NCBI GenBank assembly: GCA_910592005.1
Contig: CAJVPP010000746.1
Span: 1-26,825 of the forward strand
Source: Funneliformis mosseae
Lineage: Eukaryota > Glomeromycota > Glomeromycetes > Glomerales > Glomeraceae
DNA length: 26,825 nt
Direction: 5' to 3'
Shown: positions 1-10,704 of the stretch, one piece after another
Position numbering within the stretch: position 1 is the first letter of the stretch
Layout of the letters: every line of letters begins with the position of its first letter
Position numbers and translations under genes: made by a program
Notes under the pieces: generated by a model
What the model was told of the DNA's origin: nothing
Databases searched by the model: none
The model's input: only the letters and a program-made list of their open reading frames with translations

Positions 1-128
1 TTCCACCTTTTCTTTCCACCTTTTCTTATCACTTTATTTTGGCTTTCTTTTCTTCCACCTTTTTTCTTATCCACCTTTCTTTTCCACCTTTTTCTTATGT
101 CATCTTTCTTTTTCGCTTTTATTCACCT
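1..128. repeat. Degenerate polypyrimidine repeat (CCACCTTT units)
   Basis: The top strand is almost all T and C and repeats a unit close to TTTCCACCTTTTCTTAT about six times with varying T-run length (for example near 1, 14, 53, 71 and 83). The opposite strand is correspondingly purine-rich. Low-complexity repeat cut by the window edge. The reverse strand would read as lysine-rich peptide, but no start or bounded exon supports coding. Confidence 0.6.
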
Positions 129-1136
129 TTTATAATAAATGTCAAGTAATGAAAGACAGCCAAATGAATCTAATGTCAAGAAGAAACGCCTTAAAAACCT
201 TCGAACATAAAAATACTAAAAAAAAAAGGTTGAAAAAAAAAAGAAATTTGATCAAATAAATTTCAGTGCTACTGAGACTTTAAAACTTAATTATACTTTA
301 TCATTTCATTAACTCAAACTTCTAGTCGTAATAACTCGAATGTACAATAATGATGAAAAAGAATTGTAATAATTCATTTAGCGCAATGAAATTAACTTAC
401 TGAAATAAAATCATTAAACGTTTATCTTTTTCAAGTGCTGGTATTTTGGAACTGGTAAAAACTTCGCTGAAAGACGTATTCGAAACTAATTCAACACGGG
501 TCATGTTTAGAATCATTAACGTCATACATTACCCAAATATAGTTGCCTGCAAAACTCATTTTATACAAATGGCAAAAGAGTCGAAACCTTATATTTCGAC
601 GATTTTTTAATTAGGTTTTAATATAGTTTTGACTTTTGACGGGATTATTATAGTTTTACCAGTGACCCTGTCATAACCCGAAAGTTTTGCCAGGCATCTA
701 TATACCTAAATCATATTTTAAATATTCTTCGGCTTTTTCATTATCATAAAAAAAATCATCTAGTAAAAATTTTATAAATTTTTAAATTTAGTCCCGTATA
801 TTTATCTTGCATAATTACGAGAAACGACCCCTTAAAAAAACTAATTAATTAGATGCTTTATTCAATAAGAAAAGTATTTTTTGATTTTTCTTAATAACAT
901 AATAATACACGACATGCTTTTCATTCAGACAACTTAAAAAATTTAACCTGAAAGCCATAATTAGGTATTCATGAAAAAGAAAATTTGCTTGTTGACAGCT
1001 GTTCACCCGGGAGATTTTTCTATAAATGTATAAATGTGTTGACATGCGGCTGAAATGATCGTCTATCAGAACTATTTAATAATCTTAAAATCCGTTCCGT
1101 AAACATTTCTCATAATATTCCACTAATTATAAAATC
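129..1136. other. Intergenic region upstream of 5-oxoprolinase
   Basis: No supported gene. A 23-codon ORF at 139-210 (+) begins MSSNERQPNESN and has a basic KKKRLKN stretch, but ends at TAA with no splice donor before it. The segment just before position 1137 must hold the promoter of the next gene. A TATAAAA string at 1128-1134 is too close to the ATG to be a useful TATA box. The start codon has A at -3. Confidence 0.5.
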
Positions 1137-4100
1137 ATGTCAACCGAAATGCAAGGTGGAATTAGAATTAGTATAGATAGAGGGGGAACCTTCACAGATT
1201 GTATTGGAAGCATTCCCGTTCCAGTATCAGAAGAATATCCAACAGGACGAAAAGAAATTGTTATCAAATTATTAAGTGTTGATCCACAAAATTATCCCGA
1301 TGCTCCTAGAGAAGGTATTAGAAGAATTTTGGAAATCGCTTCTGGAAAACCTTTTTCCAGAAATGAACCTGTGGATACTTCTCTTATAGGTAAATTTTTG
1401 TTAAAAAAAAAAATGAAAATTTTTATTTTAAAATCTGCAAAAAAAAAAAAAAATGCTGGCTGGTTTCACAAAATATTAATCATAATAAAACCTCCGATCA
1501 AAAAAAAAATTTTTAACAGTTATCCTTTTTATATTGCAAATGGTTTATTTTAGAATCTATTCGCATGGGAACAACTGTTGCTACAAATGCTCTTTTGGAA
1601 AGAAAGGGAGAAAAATGTGCACTTTTAATTACTAAAGGATTTAAGGTAAAAAAAAAAAAATCGAATTTAAACCTTACTTAATATTTATGAATTTAATTAC
1701 AACGATTTGATTTAACTTTTTTATTTAAATAATTTAGGATCTTTTACTAATTGGTATAAGTTATTAAATTAAAATTGTATTTAAACAATTGCGACATCAT
1801 AACGAAAAAATTTTATTTTTTTTACTAAATAGGCAATCAATCTCGTCCGAAAATTTTTGATCTTGCTATTCATAAACCTGATGTTTTGTATCAACGTGTT
1901 ATTGAAATTGATGAAAGGTATTTATTTACTTTTTAGGTTTTCGGTTATTATGTTGATAACTTATTAACTTAATTTATAAGAATTTCTTTAATTGGTGACG
2001 GATTGAATCTTCCATCCGAGTTAACTAATAATATTTCAAAAGATATATTTCAAGGGATATCTGGAGAATATGTAAAAATACTTAAAAAACCAGGTATTTA
2101 ATAAATTTTAATTATTTTATAAATCTATTGTTTATATATAAAGTAATTAACAAACATATATATTTATTAGATTTAAATAAAGTTAAAGAAGATTTACAAT
2201 CTTTATATAATGATGGATTTAGAAGTATTGCAATTTGTTTAATTCATTCATATACTTATCCAGGTTTGAATTTTATTGAGTTAATTGTATTTTAATTTAT
2301 TATGAATGATTAATAATATTATTTTTAAACAAATAAGAACATGAACAACTTTTAGAAAAAGTTGCTTTATCTATAGGATTTACACATGTTTCATTATCAT
2401 CTTCTATAATGCCAATGATTAAAATGGTTCCTCGTGGAACTTCTTCTACAGCTGATGCATACTTAACACCATGTATTCATAAATATATTAATGGTTTTAT
2501 TTCTGGTTTTGATGAAAATTTAAAAAATAAAGTTAAATTAGAATTTATGCAAAGTGATGGTGGTCTTGTACCAGTTAATAAATTTTCTGGTTTTAAAGCT
2601 ATATTATCAGGTCCTGCTGCTGGTGTTGTTGGTAAATTATACTATTTTATTTATAAAATTTTAATTTTATTTATAATTCTCAATTATTAAAAAATATTTA
2701 TCTTAGGTTATGCTTTAACTTCATATAATAAAAAAGAAAATATACCAGTTATTGGATTTGATATGGGAGGAACAAGTACAGGTATGATTTTTTTTATCAA
2801 ATATTATTTTTTTCATTAATATAAATACTTATAAATCAAAAATTTTTTATTTAAGATGTATCAAGATATAATGGTCATTATGAACATGTATTCGAAACAA
2901 CAACAGCTGGTGTAACAATTCAAGCTCCTCAATTGAATATTAATACAGTATTATTTCATTAATATATTATTATTAATTTTATTTTAAATATGATAATTTT
3001 CATTTTTTTTTTATATTTTTTAAAATTTTATTTATAGGTTGCTGCTGGTGGTGGATCATGCTTATTTTTTCGTAATGGAATGTTTATTGTTGGTCCAGAA
3101 GTATATATATATATTTATAATAAAACTCTTTTTATTATAGTAATTTTTTTAATTAAAATTCTTTTTTTTATTATAATAAGAGTGCTGGTGCACATCCTGG
3201 ACCTACATGTTATAGGTAAATAAAATAAATTTTAATTAAAATATTATTTATTATTTTATTTATATTATAATATTAATGTTTAATGTTTAATTATATATAT
3301 AGAAAAAATGGACCTTTAACTGTTACAGATGCAAATCTTATTCTTGGTCGACTTATTCCAGATTATTTTCCAAAGATCTTTGGAATAAATGAAGATCAAC
3401 CATTAGATTTAGAAGTTACAACTCAAAAATTTCAAGAATTAGCAAAAGAAATCAATATATTTATGCATAATAATAATAATAAGCAAATGAGTATAGATGA
3501 AATAGCATATGGGTAAGTTTTTAAAATTTTATTAACTTAATGAAATTTTATGTTTATTAATAAATTTTATCTTTAAAATAAAAATAATAATAATAATAGG
3601 TTTATAAAAGTTGCTAATGAAACCATGTGTCGACCAATTCGTCTTTTAACTGAAGCTAAAGGTTATGATACATCAAATCATATTTTAGCATGCTTTGGTG
3701 GTGCTGGAGGACAACATGCTTGTGCAATAGCTAGAAATCTGGGTATTCATAAGATCTTAATTCATCGATATAGTTCAGTTTTATCAGCTTATGGTTTATC
3801 ATTAGCAAATGTTGTTTATGAAGTACAAGAACCAAGTGCTGAAATTTATTCTGAAACATCTTTGTCAAAATTACAAGAAAGGATTCAAATTTTACGTAAT
3901 AAATGTACTGCAGAACTTAAATCACAAGGATTTAAAGATGAATCATATATTAAACATGAAATTTATTTAAATTTACGTTATCATGGAACTGATTTTGCCT
4001 TAATGGTTTTAAAACCAGAATCATCTTGGAATTTTTCAGAATCTTTTATTCAACAATATCAACAAGAATTTGGTTTTACATTTCCTGATCGAAGTATTTA

Positions 4101-6715
4101 TGTAGATGATATCAGAATTCGTGGTATAGCTAAAGGATTTAAAGTTACTCAACATGATGTATTTGATGAAATCCAAAAGATTGATTCAAAGTTGGTAGAT
4201 CCTTCACAAATTAAAGAGAAAACTTTGATTTATTTTGAAAATGGAAGAGTAGAAACTCCAATATACCTTTTAGAACATCTTAAAATTGGTGATAAAATCA
4301 CTGGTCCTTCTATGATTATAGATGTAAATTCTACAATTATTGTAGCTCCCGATTGTAGTGCAATAATTACTTCTTCACATATAATGATTACTATCGGAAG
4401 TGATGTTAGATCAAAAGTTTCAACCAAATTGGATCCTATTCAACTTGCAATATTTGGTCATCGATTTATGAGTATTGCAGAACAAATGGGACATACTTTA
4501 CAAAAAACTTCTATTTCTACAAACATAAAAGAGAGATTGGATTTTTCTTGCGCACTTTTTGGAGATGATGGCAGTTTAGTTGCTAATGGTATACGATCTA
4601 TTTTAAAGGTTTAAAGTATTATATCGTCTTTGTGATTCGTTTATTTACCTTATCAAAATTTTTTTTTACTTTATATTAGCACCGCATATTCCTGTACATC
4701 TTGGAAGTTTAAGTCATACGGTAAAATATCAAATGAATTATTATAAAGATAAATTAGAAGAGGGAGATGTAATTTTAACCAATCATCCACAAGCCGGTGG
4801 TTCACATTTACCAGGTAACTTGATTAAAAAAAAAAATGAAATTTTTTTTTGATGTTCTAAATTTATAATTCTTTTATGTTTTATAGATATCACTGTGATT
4901 ACACCTGTATTCAACGAAGGCAAGATTGTATTTTTTGTTGCATCTAGAGGACATCATGCGGACATTGGTGGCATTTTACCTGGTAAGAATCAATGAAATA
5001 ATATTAAATCATTAATCTACATATTAATGATAACCTATGACAATTTTAGGTTCGATGCCTCCAAATTCAAAAGAGTTGTATCAAGAAGGAGCTGCGATCA
5101 AATCATTTAAGCTTGTTTCTAAAGGAAAGTTTGATTATTATGGTTTGGTCGATATTCTTGTGAATCAACCTGCAAAATATCCTGGATGTAGTGGTACTAG
5201 ATGTTTACGTGACAACGTTTCTGATTTAAAAGCTCAAGTGGCAGCCAATCTTAAGGGTATCACACTTGTCAAAGCTCTTATTCAAGAATATGGGTTAGAT
5301 GTTGTTTTGGCTTACATGATGTACATAAGGAAAAACGCCGAAATATCCGTGAAAGAACTGTTAAAAGATGTTAGTCGTCGAATAGGTTGTACGGTATTGA
5401 AAGCCATTGATTTTATGGATGATGGAAGTCCGATTCAGTTAAAAATTACAATAGATGAGAAGGAGGGAACAGCAGAATTTGATTTTAGCGGTACTGGACC
5501 AGAAGTTTACGGTACGCTTAACCTTATTGCGTGTAACCTTCTTTTATTAAAAATACTAATTCAACTTCAACGTGTAGCAAATTACAACGCTCCACCTTCG
5601 GTATTGTAAATTAAATTATAATTTTTTTTTCTTTTTTTATATTCATCTAATTTTGATTTTTTACTTTAAAAAAGGTCACATATAGTGCGATCATTTATTG
5701 TCTTCGCTCTCTTATTGCAAATGACATACCTTTAAACCAAGGATGCCTTACCCCCATTGATATCAAGATTCCAGAGAAATCTTTTTTAAATCCCTCCGAC
5801 AAAGCTGCCGTCGTTGGCGGCAACGTATTAACTTCACAACGTCTTGTTGACGTTATTCTCAAAGCATTTCAAGCGTGTGCAGCCAGTCAAGGTGATTGTA
5901 ATAACCTTACTTTTGGAAAAGGCGGAAAAACCGAGGATGGAACCAAGGTTATAGAAGGATGGGGTTATTATGAAACGATTGCGGGAGGTAAAATTAAATT
6001 TTTTTTTTTTTATACGTTTTTTTCATAAAAAAAAAAAGGATTGCATTTCAATTAATCTGTTTTTTTTTCTTTAAAAACTATAGGTAGTGGGGCTGGACCC
6101 ACCTGGACAGGTCAAAGTGGTGTTCATACGGTATGTTTATTTTAAAAAGTTAATAAATTATAAGTTATAAAAATTGTATTCATTTTTTCAACTTTGATTT
6201 TGTAGCATATGACCAATACTAGAATTACAGATCCGGAAATACTTGAAAAAAGATACGATCATTCAATAATACTTCGAGAGTTTTCGCTTCGAAGAGGTAA
6301 AAGTTAACGCTTATTTATAAATATCAAGGTCACATTACGACATTTGTTAATGTATCCGTTCATTTTAAAAGGTTCTGGAGGTGCAGGACTTCATAAAGGA
6401 GGAAATGGAGTAATACGAGATATAGAGTTTCGTGAACCCCTTCAAGTCAGTATACTTTCAGAAAGACGCGTTCACCATCCTTACGGATTACAAGGTGGTA
6501 AAAATGGGTCAAAAGGACTTAACTTGTGGATTCGTCGGAATGAAAATGATGGTGAAGTTCGTACCATTAATTTAGGAGGTAGAAATACCGTTAAGGTAAA
6601 CGTAGGTGATCGTATTGTCATTTGTACACCTGGCGGTGGAGGATGGGGCATCCCAACTAATGAACAAGTTGATGTTGATGAAGTTGATGAAGCTATTTTG
6701 AAATATTTGCAATAA
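1137..6715 (+). CDS. OXP1: 5-oxoprolinase (ATP-hydrolysing), 21 exons
   Basis: Cleaves 5-oxo-L-proline to L-glutamate with ATP in the cytosolic gamma-glutamyl (glutathione) cycle. Exons: 1137-1389, 1554-1645, 1738-1753, 1833-1917, 1981-2093, 2171-2263, 2338-2631, 2707-2781, 2856-2947, 3038-3100, 3181-3215, 3303-3512, 3600-4588, 4680-4814, 4887-4982, 5050-5511, 5578-5600, 5675-5987, 6084-6130, 6206-6296, 6372-6715. They sum to 3921 nt (1306 aa), close to the usual ~1285. Order seen: hydantoinase A N-terminal part with phosphate motif IDRGGTFTD (13-21), [18 protein letters not shown], hydantoinase A motif [10 protein letters not shown] (332-341), [12 protein letters not shown], then hydantoinase B from about residue 750 with [57 protein letters not shown] and a TPGGGGWG tail. 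All introns are GT..AG, 63-164 bp. No frameshift, so probably functional. The junctions at 5511/5578 and 1753/1833 are the least certain. Confidence 0.93.
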
Positions 6716-7317
6716 AAGTTAAACTAGCCTAGTTTCTGTTATCAATATGACTAATGTATGAAAACTAATTAAATTGAAATTATATGTCTCACTCCTGATA
6801 GAAGACATGTCGTTGGAATTTATAAGATAAAGTAATCTGCGTTTTAATAATATATTATTTTTGATAGGATTCGACATAAATTTTTTGAGAGAGAAAATTT
6901 TGAGTACTACACAAATTTACCGAGTTTACCGAATTTAACCGAGTTTATCAGGTTTATCGAGTTTTGCATGAAAGATAATTCCGATATCAGCTAAAGCTTT
7001 ATTAGTAAAAAAAAAAAAAAAAAAAAATAAGAACATTATTCATTTGATCTTTTTGCGAGTGTCGTTGATTATAATCCGGAACGCTTAGGTTTCTGGGAAT
7101 TTTTAAATAATTTGAGATTAATAGAAGTATTTATTTTGATTCGCGTCTTTTATACAACGACTTTTATAAAATTAATAATGTCGATTATCCCATTGCATAT
7201 CATATAATTGTTTTGTAAATAGATACTAACATGACATGTAACCCTTTGTAATAGAAAACGTTTACTAAATATGCTCAGGTTTAACATTTATAATTCATTC
7301 TCATCTCAATGACCCTC
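6716..7317. other. Intergenic spacer between 5-oxoprolinase and FMO
   Basis: No gene seen. An AATAAA string overlaps the upstream stop codon (6711-6716) and could serve in 3' end formation. The spacer carries a 9-bp tandem repeat (listed separately) and an A-run near 7010-7027. The 3' part belongs to the FMO promoter. Confidence 0.5.
6916..6961. repeat. Short tandem repeat, TTTACCGAG-like
   Basis: Five consecutive 9-10 bp units: TTTACCGAG, TTTACCGAA, TTTAACCGAG, TTTATCAGG, TTTATCGAG, followed by a partial TTTT. Units differ mostly by single substitutions or one inserted A. It sits in the intergenic spacer. Function unknown. Confidence 0.7.
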
Positions 7318-7327
7318 CCATATAAGG
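7318..7327. promoter_or_regulatory. Possible CArG box (MADS/SRF-type site) upstream of FMO
   Basis: CCATATAAGG matches the CC(A/T)6GG consensus exactly and sits inside a larger inverted repeat CTCCC-ATATAA-GGGAG, about 70 bp before the FMO start codon. MADS-box factors of the SRF/Mcm1 class bind such sites. A chance match is possible in AT-rich DNA. Confidence 0.35.
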
Positions 7328-7355
7328 GAGTGCTTGTTGCCGATCAATTGTACAA

Positions 7356-7364
7356 TATAAATAG
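7356..7364 (+). promoter_or_regulatory. Candidate TATA box of FMO
   Basis: TATAAATAG lies about 35-43 bp upstream of the FMO ATG and fits the TATA-box consensus. It would imply a very short 5' leader, made largely of a purine/T tract. AT-rich background lowers certainty. Confidence 0.35.
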
Positions 7365-7398
7365 ACCTTCAAAAGAAAAAAAATTTTTTTTTTAAAAA

Positions 7399-7992
7399 AT
7401 GTCAAAACATCGTGTAGCAATTATTGGAGCAGGAGCATCAGGGCTCACTAGCATTAAACAGTGCCTTGATGATGGATTTGAACCAGTGTGTTTTGAAGCA
7501 TCAGGGCAAACGGGGGGACTTTGGAGATATACAGAAATTGATGATAAAAATCATGACCCACATTCATCAATTTATAAAACTGTCATAATCAATACAAGTA
7601 AAGAGGTGATGTCATTCACAGACTTTCCTGTTCCATACGAATGGCCATCTTATTTACATAATAAAGCGGTTGCAATGTATTTTGATATGTACATGGAAAA
7701 ATTTAATTTGTTACCACATATCAGATTAAATTCTCCCGTACAAAGAATTTCAATTCGTGATAATAATAAGTGGAATGTAAAATATTTAAATGAAAATAAA
7801 GAAGAATGTGATGAAATTTTTGATTATGTTATGGTTTGTACCGGTCATCATAGATATCCTCGTCTTCCTAAATATGAAGGAATGGATACATTTCCCGGAA
7901 AGCAAATGCATTCCCATTTTTATCGACGGTATGTGATAACGATGAAACTTTATTTATTAATTATTTTTAATATATGCACGTATAATGATTTC

Positions 7993-8026
<34 letters not shown>

Positions 8027-9242
8027 TAGTGCGAGTGACTTTGATAACAAACGAGTAGTTGTTGTTGGATGTGGTAATAGTGGTATGGATATTTCAGTCG
8101 AGTTATCTGGAATTGCATCACAAGTTTACTTGTGTGCACGTAGGGGAACGCTTCCTTGGATTTTACCACGTCTCGTATTTGGAAATACACCAATCGATCA
8201 TCTACAATCTCGAATCAATCTTTATTTGCCATTATTTATGAAAAATTTAATAATAAAAATTATAACACGTATATCGGTTGGACCACATCCAAAAGGATTT
8301 AAACCAAAATCAAAACCTACGGAAGGTCACCCAACTGTTAAAACTGAATTTCTTGAGCGTGTACATACCGGTACAATTATATGTAAGCCGAATATTAAGG
8401 AATTGAGACAAGATAATTCCATCGAATTTGTTGATGGAAGTGTATTGGAAGATATTGATGTTATCATTTACGCTACTGGATATAATATTAAATTTGAATT
8501 TTTAGATAAAGAAATTGTTAATGGGGGGAAAGAAATTGGACAACAATTTGAAGAAGAATATCGTGAAAATTTAGTATGGTTATATAAATATATTTTTCCC
8601 CCAAACGTTCCTAATATCGCTTTCATTGGTTTGATTCAAGCTATCGGTGCTCTTATGCCTGTAAGTGATATACAAGCTCAATACGTAACTAGTTGTTGGA
8701 AAGGTTTATTACCTAAAATACCTTCACCAGTTGAAATGGATGCTGATATTAGAAGAAATCAAAGAGAAATCAGAAAACATTTTTACAGTTCAGCGAGACA
8801 TACTATTCAAGCCGACATGTATTCTTATCTGGATGAATTAACTAAAGAAATGGGTAGTTTACCTTCTCTAGCTAGAGTTTTAATGACATTTGGTCCAAGT
8901 TTATGGGGTCATGTTTTATTCGGTATACCAACTCCAATTCATGTAAGTTTACCTTATATAACTTAAAAATTTAAAAAGTTCGACTTTAATGACCTTTTCC
9001 AAAAATTTTAGTATCGCTTATTTGGAAGATTATCTTGGAAAGGTGCTAGTGAAGCTATCACCAAATATAATGGAGGTAAATACATGTATAAAAAATAATT
9101 CGTTTTCATCAAGGAATGTTATTAAAAAATTTTGGTACCCCTTTCTATTTTTCTCTTTTTAGGACCAAATTATAAACCAGCAATAGTTATTTTTTGCGTT
9201 GCATTTTATATTAGCTATTTAATAATTAAAAGGACTATTTAA
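7399..9242 (+). CDS. Flavin-containing monooxygenase, membrane-anchored, 4 exons
   Basis: FAD- and NADPH-dependent oxygenase that adds oxygen to soft nucleophilic N or S atoms. Exons 7399-7928, 8030-8942, 9012-9075, 9163-9242 join to 1587 nt (528 aa), near the ~530 aa of animal FMOs. Motifs: FAD-binding IIGAGASGL (8-16), FMO fingerprint FxGxxxHxxxY as FPGKQMHSHFY (165-175), NADPH-binding VVGCGNSGMD (188-197, split from the fingerprint by intron 1), and ATGY (325-328). The last exon adds a hydrophobic stretch (about 509-524, PAIVIFCVAFYISYL) followed by KRTI, which looks like a C-terminal tail anchor as in microsomal animal FMOs. Yeast FMO is much shorter. The ATG has A at -3. Substrate cannot be read from sequence. 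Confidence 0.92.
7993..8026. repeat. T16-A18 homopolymer palindrome in FMO intron 1
   Basis: A run of 16 T is followed directly by 18 A and then the TAG acceptor. The RNA could fold into an A-U hairpin immediately before the 3' splice site. Similar T(n)A(n) tracts occur in two FIG4 introns. Run lengths are prone to sequencing error. Confidence 0.8.
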
Positions 9243-10235
9243 ATTCATTCTGAAGAGAATTTTAAATGTGATTTATCTATTTCTTTTTTCAGTGACTTGA
9301 TCGGTGATCGTTCTTTTTTTGTTAATAAAGTTACAAGCTTTTTATGGCACGTTTTTCGATTGAAATTTATAACTTCCTCAATTGATTTTCTTACTTCCTT
9401 CCTTCCTTACTTCCATCAATGCATTCATTAATTTTAATGAAGATTATAATGCAACCTTTCTCTTCACACCACAAAATGTTTTATACTGGATTAATCCAAT
9501 CACCTCACATTATAAAAAATGTGACAATATAATGCAATGATATTAAAGATTGCACTGTTTTAATTGCTTCATATCAACCCGTGCATCGAAAAAAAGTGAC
9601 CAGTTTACATACGAAAAATATATTGTGTTATTTATTTTATTGACAATTGTGATGTTGATGAATCGTTGGAGCTACTGTAAGGAGAATTCGATTAGTTTGT
9701 TCACTAACAGATACACCATGAAAAAAGGTGGATTATATGTGTTGAAAAAAAACACCGAAAAATATTATTCATCAAATAAGGATATAAATCATCCCAACAC
9801 GCTCCGCCCTTTTCCTGCATCTTTCAAATCCAGACCAATTATTATTCAAAAATTTTATCAAGGCAATTTTTCTTCGCATGTGTTCTCTTTCATCCGCTTC
9901 CAATTTAACTATCACTTTCACCCTTTTATTTTAATTGTTAATCATTAATACCAATGGTTTATTTGCGAGTATTCCAATTGTATAAATGTGTTTTATCACA
10001 CTTTCATGTTTTAAAATATTCATTTACATACGTACCTATAACAACCCTGAATAAGATCGTGACGAGTCAAAAATTTTAAGTATTAAATAATTGCTCTTTT
10101 CACGTGCTTGAAACCAACAACACTGCAACAATCAATATCTCTTAAAGTGTTCACTATCTTCATATTTATTTTGCCTCTAAACCACCAATATAATTTATAA
10201 AACTACATTTACAAAAGTATTTTGTAAATGCAATA
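9243..10235. other. Intergenic region with one weak ORF
   Basis: 3' flank of FMO with an AATAAA near 9326. An open frame at 9550-9948 (+; non-ATG TTG start in the open frame) could encode about 130 residues with a hydrophobic stretch YIVLFILLTIVMLM, but it matches nothing I recognise, shows no splice-supported extension, and the opposite strand is also partly open (9800-9940). I do not call it a gene. Also present: a perfect 12-bp palindrome TGGATTAATCCA at 9487-9498 and a CTTC-rich tract near 9390-9412. Confidence 0.45.
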
Positions 10236-10337
10236 CAGTCGACTCCCTATATAAAAAACTTATTCTTTTAAAATCACATTATATGCTTTTTATCAATTTT
10301 TAGTTCTGAAAGGTATGACTATATAAGAGGTCGACTG
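10236..10337. mobile_element. 102-bp miniature inverted-repeat element (Tc1/mariner-pogo type)
   Basis: The left end CAGTCGACTCCCTATATA and the reverse complement of the right end, CAGTCGACCTCTTATATA, agree at 15 of 18 positions. Both ends are flanked by TA (10234-10235 and 10338-10339), the target-site duplication of Tc1/mariner/pogo elements, and start with CAGT as such elements often do. Nothing inside could encode a transposase, so it would be non-autonomous and depend on a transposase elsewhere. Confidence 0.8.
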
Positions 10338-10420
10338 TATTTATTTATGTAATGTATTTCTCTTTTTAATGAAACTATTAAACTATTATATTTCTATAAA
10401 CTTATAGAGTAAATTTTTTC

Positions 10421-10434
10421 ATCGCACGTGCGAT
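10421..10434. repeat. Perfect 14-bp palindrome with CACGTG core
   Basis: ATCGCACGTGCGAT equals its own reverse complement and is G+C-rich against an A/T-rich background. It contains the E-box CACGTG bound by bHLH proteins. It abuts the left arm of the inverted-repeat element at 10433. No nearby gene makes a regulatory role obvious. Confidence 0.7.
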
Positions 10435-10702
10435 ACATCGCCTCCTGGGCAAAATTAAGCAAAATTCATACATGTGACATTTAACGCGGGGCGTGAAAAA
10501 TAGCTTTTTTTAACAAAAAAAAATTTCTGTCCCAGAATATACTACTGTTTTAATAATTAATTTCCGCTTTTTGTTCCCTAACTAAATTACTACGCAATTA
10601 TGGACAACTGAAAAAGCGGATAAAAAATATGAAAAAGGTAGTATATGAAAAATGAAGAAGGGAGGGGGTTGTGACGCGGGTGACAAAAAAGAGGCGATGT
10701 AT
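10433..10702. mobile_element. Nested inverted-repeat element, possible MITE
   Basis: ATACATCGCCTC at 10433-10444 is repeated exactly in reverse complement as GAGGCGATGTAT at 10691-10702. If the TA in each arm is the target duplication, the element is 10436-10699 with 9-bp ends CATCGCCTC. Inside, two further pairs share one centre: ATATACTAC (10537-10545) with GTAGTATAT (10638-10646), and TCCGCTTTTT (10563-10572) with AAAAAGCGGA (10611-10620), with equal 17-bp spacing between arms on both sides. No coding capacity. Confidence 0.5.
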
Positions 10703-10704
10703 TG

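Noticed and set aside
139..210. 23-codon ORF MSSNERQPNESN... with basic cluster
   Set aside because: Looks like the start of a fungal nuclear protein but ends at TAA, with no donor and no downstream exon. Kept only as a remark in the intergenic entry.
845..1045. 66-codon reverse ORF upstream of 5-oxoprolinase
   Set aside because: Low-complexity peptide, no recognisable motif, no splice-supported extension.
4230..4427. 65-codon ORF on the reverse strand
   Set aside because: Lies wholly inside a 5-oxoprolinase exon whose sense strand is clearly coding. Antisense shadow.
8059..8241. 60-codon ORF in another frame of FMO exon 2
   Set aside because: Out-of-frame shadow of the FMO coding exon. 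The true frame carries the NADPH motif and ATGY.
9550..9948. Open frame of about 130 codons downstream of FMO
   Set aside because: No ATG at its start, no homology recognised, reverse strand also partly open. Not enough to call a gene.
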